Below, piece after piece: positions 51,663-59,875 of a DNA stretch of 59,875 bases (position 1 is the stretch's first letter; each line of letters opens with the position of its first letter). The translations under genes were made by a program, and so were the position numbers. Below the pieces are notes generated by a model. It was given only the letters and a program-made list of their open reading frames with translations. It was not told where the DNA came from and ran no database searches. The DNA is from Candidatus Woesearchaeota archaeon. GTDB taxonomy: Archaea; Nanobdellota; Nanobdellia; Woesearchaeales; GCA-2686295. The stretch covers positions 1-59,875 of the forward strand of contig JABMPT010000010.1 in NCBI GenBank assembly GCA_013202845.1, read 5' to 3'.

Positions 51663-52163
51663 TCAAAGATTCTCAATGTAACTCTTCAAAGCAGCGATGA
51701 ACGGAGTTGCATATTTCTCAGGGTTTTCTTCAACATCTTTCTTGACTTCTTCTATAGAAATCCATTTAACCCTTTTAACTTCATCAGCAGCTAATTTGAA
51801 AGGGCCTTCAAACTCTCCAACATACAATTCGTGAAAAACAGTGTAACCATAAAACTCATTTATATATGAAAATTTACAATGCTTTTTCAAAGGAGTCTTG
51901 ATACCTATCTCTTCATCCATTTCCCTATAAGCTGCGCGTTCATAGCTTTCGCCAGAAGAAACTTTTCCACCGGCAGCAGAAGTCCATTTGTCAGGAAATC
52001 TTCGCTTAAACTTAGGTCTTTTTCCTATCAGAAGCTCTCCCTTTTTGTTGAATATAAACATGTGAACACACCTGTAGTTCAGTACAGATCTTACTATCTC
52101 TGCCTTTGTTGCTTCACCAACAGGCACATCATTCTCATCCACAACAGTCAGTTTCTCTGCCAT
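51663..52163 (-). CDS. Nudix hydrolase
   Basis: The 166-residue protein has a complete Nudix box (GGKVSSGESYERAAYREMDEEIGI), which fits GX5EX7REUXEEXGU. The segments RCVHMFIFNKKGELLIGKR and FPDKWTSAAGGK put it in the YfcD/isopentenyl-diphosphate-isomerase-like group. It lacks the usual NTCCSHP of IPP isomerase, so a Nudix hydrolase is more likely. The substrate is unknown. A TATA-like site lies about 25 bases upstream. Confidence 0.85.
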   Translation of the reverse strand: MAEKLTVVDENDVPVGEATKAEIVRSVLNYRCVHMFIFNKKGELLIGKRPKFKRRFPDKWTSAAGGKVSSGESYERAAYREMDEEIGIKTPLKKHCKFSYINEFYGYTVFHELYVGEFEGPFKLAADEVKRVKWISIEEVKKDVEENPEKYATPFIAALKSYIENL

Positions 52164-52201
52164 TGAAAGTTGTTTATGAGAACCCTATAAAAATTTTACC
52201 A

Positions 52202-53122
52202 TTAGAACAGATTAAATAATTTAATCAAGAAGAACAAATATATTAATACTAGCACAACTCCTTCCCATCTAGTGATTCTGTTATCCTTTAACACAAAAAG
52301 GAATAACCCTGTGGCCACTAGCATGATAAACATTCCCAGAGTAGCCATTATAGGAGTAACAGGCAGAGAAACAAACATTCCAGAGACCCCTAAAACCACG
52401 AGCGCGTTGAAGATGTTAGATCCTAAAATGTTTCCGACTGCGATTCCATAGCTTCCTCTCTTCACTGCTGTGAGAGAGACTGTCAACTCAGGAAGTGAAG
52501 TGCCGAAAGCGACTGCAGATGCAGCAATGACTTCTTTTCCAAAACCAATGAGCTCGCTGATACCAATGATTGATTTAACTGTGTAGTTTGCACTAAAATA
52601 TATGAAAACAGCGCTGATAACCAAGATGAAAGGCTCCCATTTCAACTTATTGACCTTCATATCAACTTTTTTATGGTTATAGATTATGATGAACATATAG
52701 ATTATATATCCTAATAATAATATCAAAGCCTCCCAAAAAACAATAAAGCCATTGCTTCCAAAGACAAAGAGCAAAACAGCGGAAACAACTAAAAAAATCT
52801 TGTCGGTCCTATTCAAACCGTTCTTCAACAGGATTCTGCCACCAATCAACGCCGCCAACCCAAGAATAAGTAGGATATTAGCGATGTTAGAACCCACTAC
52901 ATTTCCAATTACTATCTCAGAAGAATCTCTAAATACTGATACTAAAGAGGTTGCAAGCTCAGGGATAGAAGTTCCTAGGGCTACAATTGTAACTCCAACC
53001 AAGAAAGCAGGCATTCCAAAGTACAAGCCAATCTTCTCAGCAGAATCAGTGAAATAATCAGCAGACTTTATCAATACAAAAAGAGCTACAATCAGAATTA
53101 TTATCCATAACAAAAGAGCCAT
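52202..53122 (-). CDS. Calcium/cation antiporter (CaCA, YrbG-like)
   Basis: The 306-residue membrane protein has ten or so helices and two inverted halves. Each half carries an alpha-repeat: ALGTSIPELATSLVSV with GNVVGSNIANILLILG, and AFGTSLPELTVSLTAV with GNILGSNIFNALVVLG. These are the ion-binding motifs of the Na+/Ca2+ exchanger superfamily. It probably exports Ca2+ in exchange for Na+ or H+. Confidence 0.93.
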   Translation of the reverse strand: MALLLWIIILIVALFVLIKSADYFTDSAEKIGLYFGMPAFLVGVTIVALGTSIPELATSLVSVFRDSSEIVIGNVVGSNIANILLILGLAALIGGRILLKNGLNRTDKIFLVVSAVLLFVFGSNGFIVFWEALILLLGYIIYMFIIIYNHKKVDMKVNKLKWEPFILVISAVFIYFSANYTVKSIIGISELIGFGKEVIAASAVAFGTSLPELTVSLTAVKRGSYGIAVGNILGSNIFNALVVLGVSGMFVSLPVTPIMATLGMFIMLVATGLFLFVLKDNRITRWEGVVLVLIYLFFLIKLFNLF

Positions 53123-53158
53123 ATTCTTCTTAAGAAATCAATGGTTTAAATATTTTTA

Positions 53159-54013
53159 TTATATTAGATTAGCCATTTGTGCAAATTCTTTTATTTGTCT
53201 GTAGCGTTTTATGTCCTCTATCGCATACCTTTTATGTAATTCTAAGAATAAGTTGTCGAATCTTCCGCTTGGATCTTCCTTTACAGCTTCCACATTGATG
53301 AAGTGTGCTGGCTTATCAAAGTAAATCAACATTCCTTTGTCAAAATCGCTTCCCTCGCTGGAATTCAATCTGTATATAATACCTTCTTTAGAACCTTCTA
53401 TCCCTCCTCTGTTCTGGGCACAGATGCTTATCCCAACAGGGTCTGTCTGGTTAGTGTGGATCTTTGGATAATATATGAGTCTCCCCTTTTCTTCTGCAAT
53501 CATTACAAAGTCATTTAGTTTTCTCTCTAGTTCTGCACCTGCGTTTCTGACAGGGCATATCATGAAGGATTTTTTCCCTTTAGAGCCAGGATCCAGGTTT
53601 ATAAGGTCTGGATAGTACTGCAGCATAAGGGCTACGTGCTCGTAAGTTTTTCCAGGGACATAGAGACCTTCTTCCACCTGTTTGTTGATACCCTCAACCC
53701 TTACCTCATTGACAAGGGATTCATTTATGAGCTTCCCGACTTTTCTGGCTGCAAATAACATGCCAAAGTTGAACAGTAATTCTCTTGACTTATGCTTCCA
53801 ATATATCCTAAACTCATCAGCTTTTTTGATTAAGTCTATGTTATATTTGATATCTTCCAATGTTGGTTTTTCAGGATAGTCAGAAAGGCTGATCACTAAG
53901 TTGCCGTCTTCTTCATTTATCTGGTCTATATAATCATTTATGTAATTTCTGTCTTCTGAATTCCTTTCCGAGCCCGAATGGATTATACAGATAACTCTTT
54001 GCTCATCATTCAT
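53159..54013 (-). CDS. Tandem nucleoside-2-deoxyribosyltransferase-like protein
   Basis: This 284-residue protein appears to hold two copies of a nucleoside-deoxyribosyltransferase-like Rossmann domain. The C-terminal copy (about 145-265) is the clearer: FMICPVRNAGAELERKLNDF, IHTNQTDPVGISICAQNRGG and a final SDFDKGMLIYF. The N-terminal copy (about 5-95) has ICIIHSGSERNSEDRNYIND and ADEFRIYWKHKSRELLFNFG. Each copy ends in the same [LF]FxxGM pattern. Enzymes of this fold cleave or transfer N-glycosidic bonds of nucleotides. Whether both copies are active is unknown. Confidence 0.6.
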   Translation of the reverse strand: MNDEQRVICIIHSGSERNSEDRNYINDYIDQINEEDGNLVISLSDYPEKPTLEDIKYNIDLIKKADEFRIYWKHKSRELLFNFGMLFAARKVGKLINESLVNEVRVEGINKQVEEGLYVPGKTYEHVALMLQYYPDLINLDPGSKGKKSFMICPVRNAGAELERKLNDFVMIAEEKGRLIYYPKIHTNQTDPVGISICAQNRGGIEGSKEGIIYRLNSSEGSDFDKGMLIYFDKPAHFINVEAVKEDPSGRFDNLFLELHKRYAIEDIKRYRQIKEFAQMANLI

Positions 54014-54087
54014 ACCACTCTAGAATAGTGACTATTTTAAATAGTTTATGAAAAATCTTTTTAAATCGCTTCTTTTTCTTTAAACAT

Positions 54088-55065
54088 ATGTTAACCTTAG
54101 GCATAGAAAGCACTGCGCACACATTCGGAGTTGCATTATTGAAAGATATGAAAGTACTTAGCAATATAACAGATTCATACACAACCAAAACAGGCGGAAT
54201 GATACCTGCAAAGACAGCAGAGCATCATGTTAAAGTATGCGATAAAGTGCTCTCAAAAGCGCTAAAAACCGCAAAAATCAAGCTTGAAAACGTAGATATC
54301 ATAGCATTTTCACAAGGACCAGGGATTGGACATTGCTTAAGGATTGGAGCTGCGTTTGCAAGAAGCTTATCATTATTGTTAAATAAACCATTAGTTGGAG
54401 TAAATCACTGCATAGCACATCTGGAAATAGGAAGACTGGAAGGAGCAAAAGATCCAATATTACTATATGCAAGCGGTGCAAACACCCAGATAATAGCCTA
54501 TGAAGGTGGAAAATACAGAATATTTGGAGAAACATTGGATAACGGTGTTGGAAACATGCTGGACGGCTTTGGAAGAGCTTTGGGATTAGGGTTTCCAGCA
54601 GGACCTGCAATAGAGAAACTGGCAAAGAAAAGCAAGAATTACATAGAATTACCATATGTTGTCAAGGGAATGGATGTGTCATTCGGCGGAATTCAAACCA
54701 ATATCAAGCAGAAAATACTGTCAAAAAAGTACAAAAAAGAGGATTTATGCTATTCACTCCAAGAAACAGTCTTTGCAATGCTGCTAGAAGTTGCAGAGAG
54801 AGCAATGGCACACTGTGAAAAGAGTGAATTAGTGTTGGGCGGCGGTGTTGCCTGCAACACAAGGTTTAAGGAAATGGCAAAGATAATGTGCAAAGAACGA
54901 AATGCAAAATGCTTCATCCCAGAGAATCAATACTTGGTCGATAACGCCGCAATGATTGGATTAACAGGCTACTTGATGTTCAAAAGTGGGCTCCAGCTCT
55001 CGATGTCTCAAAGTCATATTCTTCCGTATGAACGGACGGATGATGTAGTTGTGAATTGGAGATAA
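54088..55065 (+). CDS. kae1: Kae1, catalytic subunit of the t6A-making KEOPS complex
   Basis: The 325-residue protein is an ASKHA-fold enzyme that transfers threonylcarbamoyl to A37 of tRNAs. It has GIESTAHTFGVAL at the start, the metal-binding HCIAHLEIG motif, LYASGANTQIIAYEGG, VLGGGVACNTRFKEMA and VDNAAMIG. The length is the Kae1 core, without the fused Bud32 kinase seen in some archaea. Its 3' end overlaps the convergent nucleotidyltransferase-like gene by 86 bases. Its promoter (TTTTAAAT about 25 bases upstream) is divergent from the deoxyribosyltransferase-like gene. Confidence 0.95.
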   Translation: MLTLGIESTAHTFGVALLKDMKVLSNITDSYTTKTGGMIPAKTAEHHVKVCDKVLSKALKTAKIKLENVDIIAFSQGPGIGHCLRIGAAFARSLSLLLNKPLVGVNHCIAHLEIGRLEGAKDPILLYASGANTQIIAYEGGKYRIFGETLDNGVGNMLDGFGRALGLGFPAGPAIEKLAKKSKNYIELPYVVKGMDVSFGGIQTNIKQKILSKKYKKEDLCYSLQETVFAMLLEVAERAMAHCEKSELVLGGGVACNTRFKEMAKIMCKERNAKCFIPENQYLVDNAAMIGLTGYLMFKSGLQLSMSQSHILPYERTDDVVVNWR

Positions 55066-56023
55066 TAGATTTTTCTAGAATCAACTCGTATGGTATCTCA
55101 AGCACTTTCTCTATAGGGGTGTGAACTGCACCAATCTTAAGAACTTCTTCAGCAGTGTCCGGGTCAAAGGCAAAATGTGATGTATCAACAGTTTCCATAT
55201 GATAATGTTGTCCTGCGCCTCTGTAGTCTTTTTTAGGAATGCATATTCTTTCAATCTTATGGAATACTTCATCAGCAGTTGCATCCCCTCTTAGATATGG
55301 TTTTATTCTGGGAATTGCTGTGATTAAAGGCCATTTGTTTAATACAGGCGCGAGTTTCTTGTAAGTGCGTTTAACTTGGTCCCATTTTGAGAGTCCTCTG
55401 TTTCCATACAACACATCAACAATTTCATAGAATGAATGAGGAACTCTGTCGGCCCTACCCACATAGAAATGACCTATTATATACTCTACTTTTTCTCCTT
55501 CTTTATTTTTGAAAACAAATTGTGGTTTGTCATACTCGTTCTCAAATCCTATAAGGGCTTTTTTCTTGTCAACAGACTGTATTACCAAGTCCATATTCTG
55601 TGAAAGGACCATGTCAAGGGTTTTTCCAAGATAATCATCAAAACTTTCTTGTGTTAGTTCAGGAAGGTCCCAAGTCAACACACCCATTAATCCTTCGTTA
55701 GGTTTTCCTTTCATCATGCTTGTGCTTGTTAAAATGTTGCTAAAAAGAGTTGAGTTGTGATTTATGAAAGTGCAATTATTTATTCTTGATTGATACATCC
55801 AGGCAGGACCGAGAACAAAGACATCGTTTGTTAGTTTGGAATTTCTGACAATATCGACTGTTCTCTCGAGAAGATATTTTTCATCAATCTTGATTGTTAA
55901 ACCTTTAGGATCTCCCTCAAGGTAGTGGACTCCGTAATTATCAAGAAAACACTGTTTTTTCTTTTGGATTTTTGCCAAATCTGTCTCGAAACCAGCCAAA
56001 ACAACAATAGGAACTGTTTGCAT
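54980..56023 (-). CDS. Nucleotidyltransferase-like protein
   Basis: The protein of about 347 residues starts PIVVLAGFETDLAKIQ, then LTIKIDEKYLLERTVDIVRN and DVFVLGPAW, in the order of sugar or MobA-type NTP transferase domains. However, the GGxGxR loop is not intact, since the usual glycines are replaced by FETDLAK. The rest (GHFYVGRADRVPHSFYEIVD, PLITAIPRIKPYLRG) does not match a family I can name. Two starts are possible, a GTG at 56029 and the ATG at 56023. The last 28 residues are encoded across the 3' end of kae1 on the other strand. Confidence 0.5.
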   Translation of the reverse strand: MQTVPIVVLAGFETDLAKIQKKKQCFLDNYGVHYLEGDPKGLTIKIDEKYLLERTVDIVRNSKLTNDVFVLGPAWMYQSRINNCTFINHNSTLFSNILTSTSMMKGKPNEGLMGVLTWDLPELTQESFDDYLGKTLDMVLSQNMDLVIQSVDKKKALIGFENEYDKPQFVFKNKEGEKVEYIIGHFYVGRADRVPHSFYEIVDVLYGNRGLSKWDQVKRTYKKLAPVLNKWPLITAIPRIKPYLRGDATADEVFHKIERICIPKKDYRGAGQHYHMETVDTSHFAFDPDTAEEVLKIGAVHTPIEKVLEIPYELILEKSIISNSQLHHPSVHTEEYDFETSRAGAHF

Positions 56024-56114
56024 AACCACCAGGAAGTGACTAATTGTTTTTAAATCTTATGTAAGAATCAAGCAATCAAAAATTAAAAAGAATTTTTGGG
56101 CTTAGATTAAAAAT

Positions 56115-56426
56115 CTAAGCATCAATCATTTCAATCTCAATATTCAAACCAGGTGGAATAGGCACTCTCATAACAAGCCTTAATGCTCTTTCATCAAGAC
56201 CCATGTCAATCAATCTTTTATGAACCCTCATTTCATACCTGTCCCAAGTAGCAGTTCCGTCTCCACAAGGGCTTTTTCTGGTAGTCACTCGAAGCTTTTT
56301 AGTAGGCAGAGGTATTGGTCCTCTCATGACAACACCGGTTTTGTCAGCGACATTTTTAATATATTGACAAGTCTCGTTAATCTTGTGTATATCTGTACTC
56401 GCTAACTTTATTCTAGCTTTCTGCAT
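56115..56426 (-). CDS. rps10: 30S ribosomal protein uS10
   Basis: The 103-residue protein matches archaeal/eukaryotic S10/S20e: [40 protein letters not shown] with [20 protein letters not shown], and [17 protein letters not shown]. It binds 16S rRNA in the head of the small subunit. As in most archaea it follows the EF-1alpha gene. An AGAGGT ribosome-binding site lies 8 bases before the ATG. Confidence 0.97.
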   Translation of the reverse strand: MQKARIKLASTDIHKINETCQYIKNVADKTGVVMRGPIPLPTKKLRVTTRKSPCGDGTATWDRYEMRVHKRLIDMGLDERALRLVMRVPIPPGLNIEIEMIDA

Positions 56427-56514
56427 CTTTTTACCTCTGGTGTCGCTGTTCGCCTACCACATGATAAAGCTCGGGTTCACCATGAAAAGCAAATAAAAAA
56501 AGATAATAAAAAAA
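56427..56514 (-). other. Intergenic spacer between EF-1alpha and uS10 genes
   Basis: The spacer has a locally G+C-rich stretch of about 45 bases (56438-56482) in an A+T-rich setting, with GGTG/CACC ends that could pair. It looks partly like a tRNA T-loop (GGGTTCACC on the plus strand), but no cloverleaf forms. It may be a conserved leader element for uS10. Confidence 0.25.
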
Positions 56515-57798
56515 TTAGGTCTTTTTGACCAAGTCAATACACATTCCGGCTGCAACAGTTGCGCCAGAGTCTCTGACTGCAAATCTTGATAATTGTGGAA
56601 TGTCTTTTTGCTTTTCAATAACTAGTGGTTGAACCGGTTTTATCTTAACAATGGCTGCGTCACCATTCTTAACAAAGTCCGGATTTTCCTGCAACACTGC
56701 TCCTGTAGCAGGATTCAACTTTTTCTCAATAGCGGTTATCTGGCAAGCTACTTGTGCTGTGTGTATATGGAACACAGGTGTGTAGCCAGCGGTGACAACG
56801 CTAGGGTGGTTCAATATAACAATTTGTGCTGTGAACTCTGAAGCGACTGTTGGAACATTGTCTGCTGGTCCGATGACATCTCCTCTTGCTATGTCTTTCT
56901 TACCAAAGCCTCTAACGTTGATTCCAACATTATCTCCTGGTTCTGCGGTTTTCATCTGCTCATGATGCATCTCTATGCTCTTGACTTCTCCAGGAACACC
57001 CTTTCCTTCTCTTCCAGGCACTGCAACAACTTTCTGTCCAACTTTCATGACTCCTGTCTCGATTCTTCCAACTGGAACAACTCCAATACCTGTGATGTTA
57101 TAAACATCCTGGATTGGCATCCTCAATGGAAGGTTTGTTGGCTTTTCAGGTTCTTTTAAACCATCAATTGTCTCTAGAAGTGTTCCTCCTGAGAACCATG
57201 ATAGCTTGTCTGACTTCTTGAAGATATTGTCTCCTGGAAGTGCTGCGATTGGAATAAAAGGAACATCCTCAGGTTTGTATCCGACAGATTTTAACAAAGC
57301 AGTCATATCAGCCTTGATTTTGTCAAATACTTTCTGGTCGTAGTTCTTCATGTCCATCTTGTTGATTGCAACTATTAATTGGCTTACACCAAGAGTTCTT
57401 GCCAAGAATACATGCTCTTTTGTCTGAGCCATGATTCCGTCGTTAGCTGCAACGACTAGGACTCCAGCGTCTGCTTGACTTGCACCGGTAATCATGTTCT
57501 TAATGAAGTCTTTGTGCCCAGGTGCGTCAATTATAGTGAAGTAGTACTTATCAGTCTCGAACTTCTTGTGAGCCAAGTCGATTGTAACTCCTCTTTCTCG
57601 CTCTTCTTTCAGGTTATCCATGATGAAAGCGAACTCAAATCCGCTCTTTCCAAGCTCTGATGCTTTTTCCTTAAGCTTTCTTAGTTGCTGCTCGTCGATG
57701 TTTCCTGAGTCGAATAGCAATCTACCTACGGATGTTGATTTACCGTGGTCAACGTGTCCAATAAACACAAGGTTTATGTGTGTTTTTTCTTTTGCCAT
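56515..57798 (-). CDS. tef1a: Elongation factor 1-alpha (EF-Tu homologue)
   Basis: The 427-residue GTPase delivers aminoacyl-tRNA to the ribosome. It has G1 GHVDHGKST, the [13 protein letters not shown] switch I, G3 DAPGHKDF, G4 NKMD and the domain II/III hallmarks ([31 protein letters not shown]). The start follows a strong GGAGG site. It lies upstream of uS10 and downstream of EF-2 in the same direction, the usual archaeal str-like arrangement. Confidence 0.98.
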   Translation of the reverse strand: MAKEKTHINLVFIGHVDHGKSTSVGRLLFDSGNIDEQQLRKLKEKASELGKSGFEFAFIMDNLKEERERGVTIDLAHKKFETDKYYFTIIDAPGHKDFIKNMITGASQADAGVLVVAANDGIMAQTKEHVFLARTLGVSQLIVAINKMDMKNYDQKVFDKIKADMTALLKSVGYKPEDVPFIPIAALPGDNIFKKSDKLSWFSGGTLLETIDGLKEPEKPTNLPLRMPIQDVYNITGIGVVPVGRIETGVMKVGQKVVAVPGREGKGVPGEVKSIEMHHEQMKTAEPGDNVGINVRGFGKKDIARGDVIGPADNVPTVASEFTAQIVILNHPSVVTAGYTPVFHIHTAQVACQITAIEKKLNPATGAVLQENPDFVKNGDAAIVKIKPVQPLVIEKQKDIPQLSRFAVRDSGATVAAGMCIDLVKKT

Positions 57799-57885
57799 AT
57801 TTATCTTCCTCCTCTATTATTTCTAATTATAAAGGTGTTTCTCGGAAATTATAAACCCTTTATAAATCTTATTATTTAATTATTC

Positions 57886-59875
57886 TTACTCTGACTGGTC
57901 CTCATCAACCTTTAAGCCTTTTCTGTTCCTTATCTGGCCTACGATTTTTTGTTGTAACTCACCAGGTAATCTCTCGAAATTCTGGTCAACAAGTGAAGAT
58001 ATCCCTCTTCCGCCTGTTGCGCTCCTTAACTCTGAGCTTAAACCGAACATTTCTCCAACAGGCATCTTTCCTATAACTACAACTGTCTCTCCTTCCTGCT
58101 TCATATCAAGCAACTGTCCTCTCTTATTGGAGATTAGCTTGCTTATCTCTCCCATGTACTCTGAGGGAGCTTCGAATCTCATTGTCTGTACAGGTTCGAA
58201 AACCAAAGGATTTGCATGTGACATAGCTCCTCTAATACCCATTCTGACTGCCGGGTAGAACTGTGCTGGACCACGATGGATAGCATCTTCGTGCAGCTTC
58301 AAATCCTCAATTGTGACTTTTACACCTAAGCAAGGCTCTCGAGCAATTGGCCCTAGTTTCATAACATTCTCGAACATGTCCATGATCATCTCAATGACTT
58401 CTCCTATGTGCACGATACCTCTTGTGCCGTCAACAAGCATATTTCCATTGAATATATCCCTCACTTTTCTGGATTTTTTTGAATTCATTCCAGCAGCTTC
58501 AAGAGAGGCCCATAGGTCCTGATCTTTCTTCTTAATCCTTCCCTGAGGAAGCTTTCCTTCTTTCAAGGCCATTTTCATCTCATCACTCAAAGGTTCAACA
58601 GTAAAGTATACCTTATTGTGCTTGTTTGGTGATTTTCCTTCAAACTGGGGACCACTATTCTTTGTGATTGTCTCCCTATATACTACTATAGGCTCGCTTG
58701 TCTGGATCTCAAGGCCTTTCTCCTCTTTAACCCTGTTCTCTATGATCTCAAGGTGCAGTTCACCCATTCCGCTCATCAAATGCTCTCCTGTCTCTTGGTT
58801 TATCTCAATAACCAAGGAAGGATCCTCTTTTGAGACTTGTACCAGCACTTTGGCTAATTCTGGCAAGTCAGATGGGTTTTTTGCCTCTATGGATTTTGTT
58901 ATAACAGGTTCGAAGATATGAGATATCTTTTCGAATGGCTCATCAGGCTCCTGGGTGATTGTCTCTCCTGGATAAGCATCCTTCAAACCACCAAGACCTA
59001 TAATGTTTCCTGCTGGTACGCCATCAACGATCTCTCTTTTTGCACCATTATAGACATATATCTGCTGGGTTCTCATAGCTTTTTTCTTTACATTCATGTA
59101 TATCTCAGAACCCTTCTTCATGGTACCTGAGAATAATCTTCCAGCAGCAATCTCTCCTGCCTGTGGGTCAACAACGACCTTTGTGACTACAAAAGCGAGT
59201 TTTCCGTTAGAATCACATGATAGCAAGCTCTTTCCGAGAGCTGATTCCTTATCCCCATGCCATATCTTTGGAATCCTGTATTTCTGAGAATCTACAGGGT
59301 TTGGATGATGCTTTGTGACTGCATTAAGCAAAACCACGTGCAGAGGAGCTTTCTTCTTCAACTCCTGCCAGGTATCGTTTTCATAAGCACTAATTATATC
59401 TGAAAATTTTATTCCTTTTTTCTCCATATAATCTATTGACATGGCCCAGTTGTGGAATGCTGAACCAAAGCAAACAGAGCCGTCCTGCACATTTACTTGC
59501 CATTTGTCACCATACTCCTCTTCTGCAATGTCTTTTATTAGTTTGTTTACATGGGCTATTGTCTTCATGAATCTCTCCTGCATTGATTCAGGAGTTAATT
59601 TCAGCTCTTTCATCAACCTGTCAACCTTATTGATAAACAATATAGGCTTTACTCTCTCTTTCAAAGCCTGTCTTAGAACTGTCTCTGTCTGCGGCATCAC
59701 ACCTTCTACAGCGCAACAAAGCACGACTGCTCCGTCAACAGCTCTCATAGCTCTGGTGACGTCTCCACCAAAGTCAACGTGACCTGGGGTGTCTATTAGA
59801 TTAATCAGGAATTCCTCTCCTTCAACATCATGTACCATGCTTACAGCTGCAGAATCGATTGTTATACCTCTTTCT
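57886..59875 (-). CDS. fusA: Elongation factor 2, N-terminus outside the window
   Basis: EF-2 moves tRNA and mRNA through the ribosome. The frame is open to the right edge, where ERGITIDSAAVSM (switch I) is still coded, so roughly 75 N-terminal residues with the P-loop are missing. Visible motifs are DTPGHVDFGGDVTRAMRAVD, NKVDRL, EMGELHLEIIEN-type MSGMGELHLEIIENRVK and LHEDAIHRGPAQ, whose His is the site for diphthamide. The C-terminus ends RNRKGLKVDEDQSE. It is upstream of the EF-1alpha gene with an 87-base gap. Confidence 0.97.
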   Translation of the reverse strand, partial: ERGITIDSAAVSMVHDVEGEEFLINLIDTPGHVDFGGDVTRAMRAVDGAVVLCCAVEGVMPQTETVLRQALKERVKPILFINKVDRLMKELKLTPESMQERFMKTIAHVNKLIKDIAEEEYGDKWQVNVQDGSVCFGSAFHNWAMSIDYMEKKGIKFSDIISAYENDTWQELKKKAPLHVVLLNAVTKHHPNPVDSQKYRIPKIWHGDKESALGKSLLSCDSNGKLAFVVTKVVVDPQAGEIAAGRLFSGTMKKGSEIYMNVKKKAMRTQQIYVYNGAKREIVDGVPAGNIIGLGGLKDAYPGETITQEPDEPFEKISHIFEPVITKSIEAKNPSDLPELAKVLVQVSKEDPSLVIEINQETGEHLMSGMGELHLEIIENRVKEEKGLEIQTSEPIVVYRETITKNSGPQFEGKSPNKHNKVYFTVEPLSDEMKMALKEGKLPQGRIKKKDQDLWASLEAAGMNSKKSRKVRDIFNGNMLVDGTRGIVHIGEVIEMIMDMFENVMKLGPIAREPCLGVKVTIEDLKLHEDAIHRGPAQFYPAVRMGIRGAMSHANPLVFEPVQTMRFEAPSEYMGEISKLISNKRGQLLDMKQEGETVVVIGKMPVGEMFGLSSELRSATGGRGISSLVDQNFERLPGELQQKIVGQIRNRKGLKVDEDQSE

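Noticed and set aside
51663-52163. Isopentenyl-diphosphate isomerase
   Set aside because: The Nudix box is complete, but the NTCCSHP-type active-site segment of type I isomerase is missing.
56438-56482. tRNA-like GGGTTCACC in the EF-1alpha/uS10 spacer
   Set aside because: No acceptor stem, D-arm or anticodon arm can be drawn around it on either strand.

Overview
The window is archaeal chromosome. It encodes transcription factor TFB, EF-1alpha, EF-2 (running off the right edge), ribosomal protein uS10, Kae1 and a TrmB regulator. Many genes have a TTTAAATA-type TATA box about 25 bases before the ATG, as expected for leaderless archaeal transcripts, and others use GGTGAT or GGAGG ribosome-binding sites. 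The A+T-rich composition, many tiny membrane and zinc-ribbon proteins, and large Cys-rich secreted proteins with CGNGxC, DSDDGxDY and GCEDGxC modules suggest a DPANN archaeon, probably Woesearchaeota/Pacearchaeota-like. That placement is inference.

Layout. 1-5.7 kb: end of a TctA-like permease, a GT-C glycosyltransferase-like membrane protein, a DedA-like protein, a YjbQ-family protein, TFB and a zinc-ribbon membrane protein. 5.8-13.5 kb: one giant (2547 residue) surface protein with dozens of Cys/Trp repeats, a PGF-pre-PGF-like domain, one C-terminal membrane anchor and a short cytoplasmic tail. 14.19-19.89 kb: a transposon of about 5.7 kb with 9-bp target duplications, short inverted ends, paired ~21-bp-spaced iterons, an IS4-type DDE transposase and at least twelve further small genes, including a Cas2-fold (SinR-like) protein, a PIN-domain protein, ribbon-helix-helix, AbrB-like and HTH regulators and membrane proteins. 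Its right end lies 16 bp from the TATA box of the heat-shock operon.

19.97-26.6 kb: grpE, dnaK, a stand-alone PEP-utiliser swivelling-domain protein, an OLD-family ATPase/TOPRIM nuclease and dnaJ, all on one strand with short gaps. DnaK ends in the same ~45-residue tail domain as the giant surface protein. 26.7-28.3 kb: three tandem paralogues sharing an N-terminal signature. 28.4-36.9 kb: a membrane protein, then a tightly packed operon of five secreted proteins or lipoproteins (Kazal-like plus thioredoxin-like, small lipoprotein, glycoside-hydrolase-like, DUF5667-like, Cys-rich plus jelly-roll-like).

36.9-46.4 kb: small membrane and zinc proteins, an ERI-1-like exonuclease, TrmB divergent from a radical-SAM-like protein with a palindromic operator between them, a uridine-kinase-like protein, a SpoT-type HD hydrolase and an acylphosphatase fusion. 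46.5-55 kb: UPF0182 protein, PlsC-like acyltransferase next to a methyltransferase, Nudix hydrolase, Na/Ca exchanger, a tandem deoxyribosyltransferase-like protein and Kae1. 55-59.9 kb: a nucleotidyltransferase-like protein and the uS10/EF-1alpha/EF-2 translation cluster on the minus strand. No CRISPR array, rRNA or convincing tRNA was seen. No stretch over 300 bases is without a gene once two short genes (42234-42362, 46239-46403) are counted.
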